Shown here: positions 60,145-64,000 of the stretch, in pieces
Numbering within the stretch: position 1 is the stretch's first letter
Layout: each line of letters begins with the position of its first letter
Source: Sphingomonas sp. Y57
GTDB lineage: Bacteria > Pseudomonadota > Alphaproteobacteria > Sphingomonadales > Sphingomonadaceae
Length of the DNA: 64,000 nt
Direction: 5' to 3'
Assembly: GCF_001015195.1 (NCBI RefSeq)
Contig: NZ_LDES01000004.1
Location: forward strand, 58,381-122,380
The notes under the pieces: model-generated
Told to the model about the DNA's origin: nothing
The model's input: the letters and a program-made list of their open reading frames with translations, nothing else
Database searches by the model: none
Made by a program: the position numbers and the translations under genes

Positions 60145-61083
60145 TCAGGCCGCGGACTTGGACTGCGCGGCGAAACGGCCGCGCGGCCGGTAGCGGACGA
60201 GCCAGGCGGGCGCGACCGCCTCCATCGGCGCAGGCTTGATTCCGAAGGCTTCGAATCCCTTGGCGCCTGGCGCCACCACGTTGTCCGCCTGAAGCATCCG
60301 CCACTGGTCCCTGGTGATCGGCGCCCCCGGCAGCACCCCGGCGACGGCGGCAAGGATGCCACCGATCGAATCGGGCACCGGTATGAAGGTCGGATTGCGG
60401 CCGGTTGCGCGCGCCAGCCAGGCGTTGAGCCCGGCCATCGTCACCACCTCGGGCCCGCCGAGCTCATAGGTCTTGCCGGCATGCGTTTCGGGGTCGAGCG
60501 CGGCCGCGGCGATCGCCCGCGCGACATCGGCGACCCAGGCAGGCTGGAATTTCACCGCACCGCGCAGCACCGGCACGAAGGGGGCCGACTGCATCGCCGC
60601 AAAACGATTGAGGAAACCGTCCTCGGTCCCGAATACGATCGACGGGCGGATGATCGTGGCCTCGGGATAGGCCTCGCGCACGGCGGCCTCCCCTTGCCCC
60701 TTGCTACGGCCATAAGCCGAGCGGGACTTGGGATCAGCGCCGATCGCCGACACATGGACGAGCGATTCGACGCCCGCCGCTTTCGCCGCCGCGGCGACAT
60801 GGGCGGCGCCCTTGCGATGGATCGAATCGAAATCGCCCTTGAGGATACCGACCAGGTTCACCACCGAATCGGCCCCGGCGACCGCGGCGGCGACGGTGGC
60901 CGGTTTGGTGACGGAGGCAGGAACAAACTGCGTCTGGCCCAAGCTGCCCAACGGCTTCAGGAACCACGCATCCGTCGGATCGCGCTCCGCAATGCGGACG
61001 CGGGCGCCCGCCTTGAGCAGTTCCTGCGCGACATAGCGGCCCAAAAACCCACCTCCGCCGAACAGCGTGACAAGACGGCTCAT
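60145..61083 (-). CDS. NDUFA9-like NAD(P)-binding epimerase/reductase
   Basis: 312 residues from ATG 61083. Atypical short-chain reductase: RLVTLFGGGGFLGRYVAQEL gives the GxxGxxG Rossmann motif, VNLVGILKGDFDSIHRKGAA and LVHVSAIGADPKSRSAYGRS the central region with Y-x3-K as YGRSK, and IIRPSIVFGTEDGFLNRFA the substrate-side loop. Relatives include the complex I accessory subunit NDUFA9. It probably forms an operon with uppP. Confidence 0.9.
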   Translation of the reverse strand: MSRLVTLFGGGGFLGRYVAQELLKAGARVRIAERDPTDAWFLKPLGSLGQTQFVPASVTKPATVAAAVAGADSVVNLVGILKGDFDSIHRKGAAHVAAAAKAAGVESLVHVSAIGADPKSRSAYGRSKGQGEAAVREAYPEATIIRPSIVFGTEDGFLNRFAAMQSAPFVPVLRGAVKFQPAWVADVARAIAAAALDPETHAGKTYELGGPEVVTMAGLNAWLARATGRNPTFIPVPDSIGGILAAVAGVLPGAPITRDQWRMLQADNVVAPGAKGFEAFGIKPAPMEAVAPAWLVRYRPRGRFAAQSKSAA

Positions 61084-61184
61084 CCTCAGAATCCCTTGAT
61101 GTTCAGATGAACTCGCATTGCCCTGCACGGAAGCTGTTGACAAGGCACAAGGAGCGCCGCTATCCGCCCGGCCTCACCCCGGAT

Positions 61185-61268
<84 letters not shown>

Positions 61269-61271
<3 letters not shown>

Positions 61272-61315
61272 GACACTCTCCCAAATGGGCGCAGCAGTGT
61301 CCAGCAAGTGTCTGG
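61269..61315. repeat. Inverted repeat at the tRNA 3' end (attL region)
   Basis: CCAGACACT (61269-61277), including the tRNA CCA, is an exact inverse copy of AGTGTCTGG (61307-61315); a partial third copy AGTGTCC lies at 61296-61302. The block lies between the tRNA and the integrase gene, where integrase arm or core sites are expected. It may alternatively act as the tRNA transcript end. Confidence 0.5.
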
Positions 61316-61397
61316 TTTATAGGCGGATTTTCAAAGATTCTCGTCGGCAATCGTCCGGGCATTTCCAGCCAGGACCAGCAGCAGACTCGGCCATTTT

Positions 61398-61421
61398 GAT
61401 GGTCCTGACGATGGTCCTGAC
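61398..61421. repeat. Tandem 12-bp duplication before the integrase
   Basis: GATGGTCCTGAC occurs twice without a spacer (61398-61409, 61410-61421). Both copies contain an in-frame ATG for the integrase frame, giving M-V-L-T-M-V-L-T, but the family N-terminus begins at 61444. It could be an integrase arm-type site or a simple slippage duplication. Confidence 0.5.
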
Positions 61422-61443
61422 AGCCCCATTCGGAGCTGACACC

Positions 61444-62421
61444 ATGACGCTGACTCACCTTCAGATCACCAACGCCAAGGCCCGCCATAGCGCCTACCGC
61501 ATCACCGACGGGCGTGGTCTCTACATCGTCATTCAGCCTTCAGGCTCAAAAATCTGGCGTTTCAATTACCGCATCGAAGGGCGCCAGAAGACGCTGCATC
61601 TCGGGCTGTGGCCCAAGGTCTCGATCAGCGCGGCCCGCGCCGAGCGCGAGCGCGTCCGGGAACTACTGGCCCAAGGCATCGACCCGGCCATGGTCAAGCG
61701 CTTCGGGATGCACGCTGCCAAGATCAAGATCGCTCCCGACAATGACTTCAAGACCGTTGCCGAGGAATGGTTGCTCAAGACCGAGCGCGAGGGCCTGTCG
61801 AACGTCACGCTCAACAAAACCCGCTGGCTGCTCGACAAGGCCTATCCCGACCTCGCCTCGCTTCCGATCGAGGTCATCCGGCCGACTGATGCGCTTGCAG
61901 TTCTTAAGAAGGTCGAGGCCACTGGCCATTATGAGACCGCTCGGCGGCTGCGCAGCGTGCTCAGCCGCGTATTTCGATATGCGGTCGCCACAGGTCGAAT
62001 CGAGCGCGACGTCGCCTGCGATCTACGTGGCGCGATCGTGGCGCCAAAGACCACCAACCTGGCGGCGATCACCACCGCCCCGGAAGCGGCTGTGCTGTTT
62101 CGGGCGATCGACAGCTACAGCGGCTATGAGATCACCTCCTACGCGCTCAAGCTCTCGGCGCATCTGTTCGTTCGTCCTGGAGAATTGCGTCAGGCCGAAT
62201 GGCCCGAATTCGATGCCAGCGACGCGATTTGGGTGATCCCCGCCGAGAAGATGAAGATGCGACGCCTTCATCGGGTGCCGCTATCACGACAGGTGATCGA
62301 CCTGCTCCACCGGCTGCACGATCTGACCGGTGAGGGCCGCTACCTCTTCCCGTGCCTCGGCAAGCCCGATCTCCCGATGTCGGAGAATTCGGTCAACCAG
62401 GCGATCCGGCGGCTCGGATAG
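61444..62421 (+). pseudogene. Tyrosine-type site-specific integrase, 3' truncated
   Basis: 325 residues from ATG 61444 (GGAG at 61432). P4-type island integrase: N-terminal DUF4102 arm-binding domain (LTHLQITNAKARHSAYRITD, SGSKIWRFNYR), core-binding helices (about 95-185), then the catalytic domain with the first Arg (R244 in FVRPGELRQAEW). It stops at TAG 62419-62421 right after NQAIRRLG, where family members continue Y...HGFR and reach the Tyr nucleophile. The second Arg, both His and the Tyr are missing, so it should be inactive. The 3' part was replaced at the junction with the next gene. Confidence 0.85.
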
Positions 62422-62435
62422 GCATCTGTCTCTGG

Positions 62436-63509
62436 GTGCTGTTCGTCTGGTCCCGCGACGCGGGCAATGTGGAGGCCCCCTACCGGGCAAGCGAGCGCGT
62501 ATTGCTTCATGCCTGGGCACTCGTTCGGGACGATCTGGCCAAGAGCACGGCGGCAGCGGCCGAGATCGGCGCGACCTTCGCCGAACTGGTCGAACTGCAT
62601 TTTACGATCTGGGATGCGCTCATCGGCGCGAAGATCTTGCCGCATGTGAAGACCCGGCACGCCGTTTCGAGCGCGGTCGCGTCCGGGGCCGCGGTCGACG
62701 TCAACCTCAAGCTGTTCGAACTGCTGGGCCGCATGGCGATGCGCGGTCTCTGGCATCTGTGGTTCAAGAGTGGCACCGCGGCTCTTCCCGAGCAACGTGA
62801 CGAATGGGACTGCCCCGAGGCGACCGAACTGGCCCAGGCGATCGTCCAGCTGATCCGCAATAATCCGATCCTGCTGACGCCGCTGGTCGACAGCCATGCC
62901 GTCGACATCGGCGTAACACTGCTGTTCCTGACGATGATGAGCGAATGGACCCCGGCTGCCATCAATTATTCCGAGGGCCTCATCCAGCGGATCACCTACG
63001 CCTACCGGTCGCATAACCGCTACCCCACGATCCACGCTGATTACCGTCAGCTGGTCGAACACCCGCGGGAGAGGAACGACGCCTATCGCGAGGGGGAAAC
63101 GAAGGGCAGTTCGATATTCCCGCTGATCGGGCTTTGGGCGACATTGGCAGGCCCAACCGAAGCTTCGGCATATTTCGCGGATTTCGCGGAGCAGCACCTC
63201 CAGCATTGTAACTGCCAGTTTTGGCTGGCGGCCAGCGATAGCGAGGATGCGCTGTATACAGGAGGCGGCAATCACGGTGCCGCGCTGTGCGATGTGCCGA
63301 TCACGCAGGATGGCGCCAGGGCAATGGAAATGCTGGTCAGCGAATGCGGACCGACTTCCGCTTTCATGACCCTCAGCGCCATCACGCTCGGACATTGGCC
63401 GATGCTGGCATTGGCATGCCGGCACCATCGGCTGCCCTTGCCCCCTGACCTTTGGCTGCCGCTTGTCGAGCAAGCGCGCCCCAAGCCAGCTCCGGACGCC
63501 GATGCCTGA
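62436..63509 (+). CDS. Unrecognised gene, probably 5'-truncated at the integrase junction
   Basis: About 357 residues if begun at GTG 62436; the frame stays open back to the integrase stop and no ribosome site is visible, so the real start has probably been deleted. The first residues (ICLWVLFVW) are hydrophobic like the end of a membrane segment; the rest is helical and soluble-looking (RASERVLLHAWALVRDDLAK, LVELHFTIWDALIGAKILPH, LFELLGRMAMRGLWHLWF). A second half carries NNPILLTPLVDSHAVDIGV and ITLGHWPMLALACRHHRL. No family recognised; island cargo by position. Confidence 0.55.
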   Translation: MLFVWSRDAGNVEAPYRASERVLLHAWALVRDDLAKSTAAAAEIGATFAELVELHFTIWDALIGAKILPHVKTRHAVSSAVASGAAVDVNLKLFELLGRMAMRGLWHLWFKSGTAALPEQRDEWDCPEATELAQAIVQLIRNNPILLTPLVDSHAVDIGVTLLFLTMMSEWTPAAINYSEGLIQRITYAYRSHNRYPTIHADYRQLVEHPRERNDAYREGETKGSSIFPLIGLWATLAGPTEASAYFADFAEQHLQHCNCQFWLAASDSEDALYTGGGNHGAALCDVPITQDGARAMEMLVSECGPTSAFMTLSAITLGHWPMLALACRHHRLPLPPDLWLPLVEQARPKPAPDADA

Positions 63510-63724
63510 AGGCTCAACGAGGCTTGGTGCCGTCCAGCGGTTGCCGGCAGGCGAAGACTATATTATGATGGTTCCGACGAGGTCGTTTGATCAGCCGCCG
63601 AGCAAACTCAGCCACTTATGAGCGGTGGACGGTGCTCTCCTGCGTTCGTACTTTTCGTAGTTTGAGTCATCAAAATCGGACCAACCGCTCCACGGATTTC
63701 TGCGATTTTTTGACCTGAGCACCA
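63510..63724. other. Intergenic stretch with no supportable gene
   Basis: Less GC-rich than most of the window, with runs such as GATTTTTTGACC near 63705. I see no coding frame with family similarity, no tRNA and no clear terminator. Lower GC fits the remains of acquired DNA on the island side of the tRNA. Confidence 0.4.
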
Positions 63725-64000
63725 TCAGCTTTGATGGCTTGTGCTACCCTGCCCTGCTGGACGTGGGTGTAATTCCAGCATCTTAGCTGGACTCTCCGGT
63801 GCGGGGTGAGGAATCGATACTCCTGTCCCGCGTCCACACTTGCGGCTCAGCAACGAAATGATTTCAGCAATTTCGCCCCATTCGACAATTCGGGGTAAGT
63901 ACCGGCCTGTTGGATAGACAATCCATGTAGGCCGTCCCCGATCAGGCTCGCGAGCTTCATTTTCAGCGGGCGTCTCAATAGATGCCAGGAGTCCCAAGCA
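63725..64000 (-). CDS. Possible partial hypothetical protein at the right edge
   Basis: A minus-strand frame that remains open to the window edge and ends at 63725 (about 91 codons). The edge-side half (ENEAREPDRGRPTWIVYPTG, RYLPRIVEWGEIAEIISLLS) looks like genuine protein; the last 35 residues are Pro/Ser/Gly-rich. Its start lies outside the window or is the TTG at 63997. No family recognised. Confidence 0.35.
   Translation of the reverse strand, partial: CLGLLASIETPAENEAREPDRGRPTWIVYPTGRYLPRIVEWGEIAEIISLLSRKCGRGTGVSIPHPAPESPAKMLELHPRPAGQGSTSHQS

Overview
The window is GC-rich, densely coded chromosomal DNA of an alphaproteobacterium, most likely a sphingomonad (Sphingomonas/Rhizorhabdus type). 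This rests on gene content read from the translations: a five-gene F1 ATP synthase operon without F0 genes and with a very short epsilon subunit, a DksA with a Cys-poor finger, Flp pilins plus CpaF, paired YdcH proteins, PHA metabolism genes, a ROSE-type thermometer before an Hsp20 gene, and palindromic intergenic repeats of a kind common in this group. No species is asserted.

Layout. 1-4.8 kb: end of a dihydroorotase-like gene, two SPOR-domain envelope proteins, a PilZ-like protein, and divergent serB/miaA whose start codons overlap. 4.8-8.3 kb: ilvB-ilvH-ilvC. 8.3-13.8 kb: YceI, a secreted helical protein, MutT-type Nudix, two Flp pilins, an M48 protease and accA. 13.8-14.5 kb: a heat-shock unit (sigma-32-like promoter, three-hairpin ROSE-like leader, Hsp20). 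14.7-19.7 kb: atpHAGD-[YHS-like small ORF]-atpC. 19.9-24.3 kb: SRPBCC/ArsR pair with twin operators, an RTX M10 metallopeptidase and cpaF. 24.3-30.9 kb: small membrane protein, exported methyltransferase-like protein, phaR / PhaC-like hydrolase / thiolase, PilZ, two YdcH proteins, dksA and a two-repeat exported protein. 31-37.8 kb: serS-surE-NlpD-like, SulP/XRE with a 33-bp dyad, rimO. 37.8-43.5 kb: phaZ-TPR-epimerase operon and an ABC exporter. 43.6-50.1 kb: distal valine catabolism operon (mmsA, acyl-CoA dehydrogenase, HIBCH, enoyl-CoA hydratase, mmsB) with a divergent LysR gene. 50.2-52.4 kb: Crp/Fnr regulator, small exported protein, extensin-like protein, small membrane protein. 52.6-59.2 kb: gltD-DUF2059-gltB. 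59.3-61.1 kb: uppP and an NDUFA9-like reductase. 61.2-64 kb: tRNA-Leu(CAG) used as an integration site, with a truncated tyrosine integrase joined to an unrecognised headless gene: the scarred edge of a genomic island.

How the genes work together: one set is central metabolism (branched-chain amino-acid synthesis and valine breakdown, ammonia assimilation, fatty-acid initiation, ATP synthesis, serine and seryl-tRNA). A second handles carbon storage (phaR, PhaC-like, thiolase, phaZ). A third serves the envelope and cell wall (SPOR proteins, NlpD-like activator, UppP, dipeptide epimerase, M48). Regulatory DNA is rich and often legible as inverted repeats beside the matching regulator gene. The most notable signals are the ROSE-like thermometer, the YHS-like ORF inside the atp operon, the twin ArsR operators, the XRE/SulP dyad, the 18-bp perfect hairpin in the valine operon, and the integrase/cargo junction at the tRNA.
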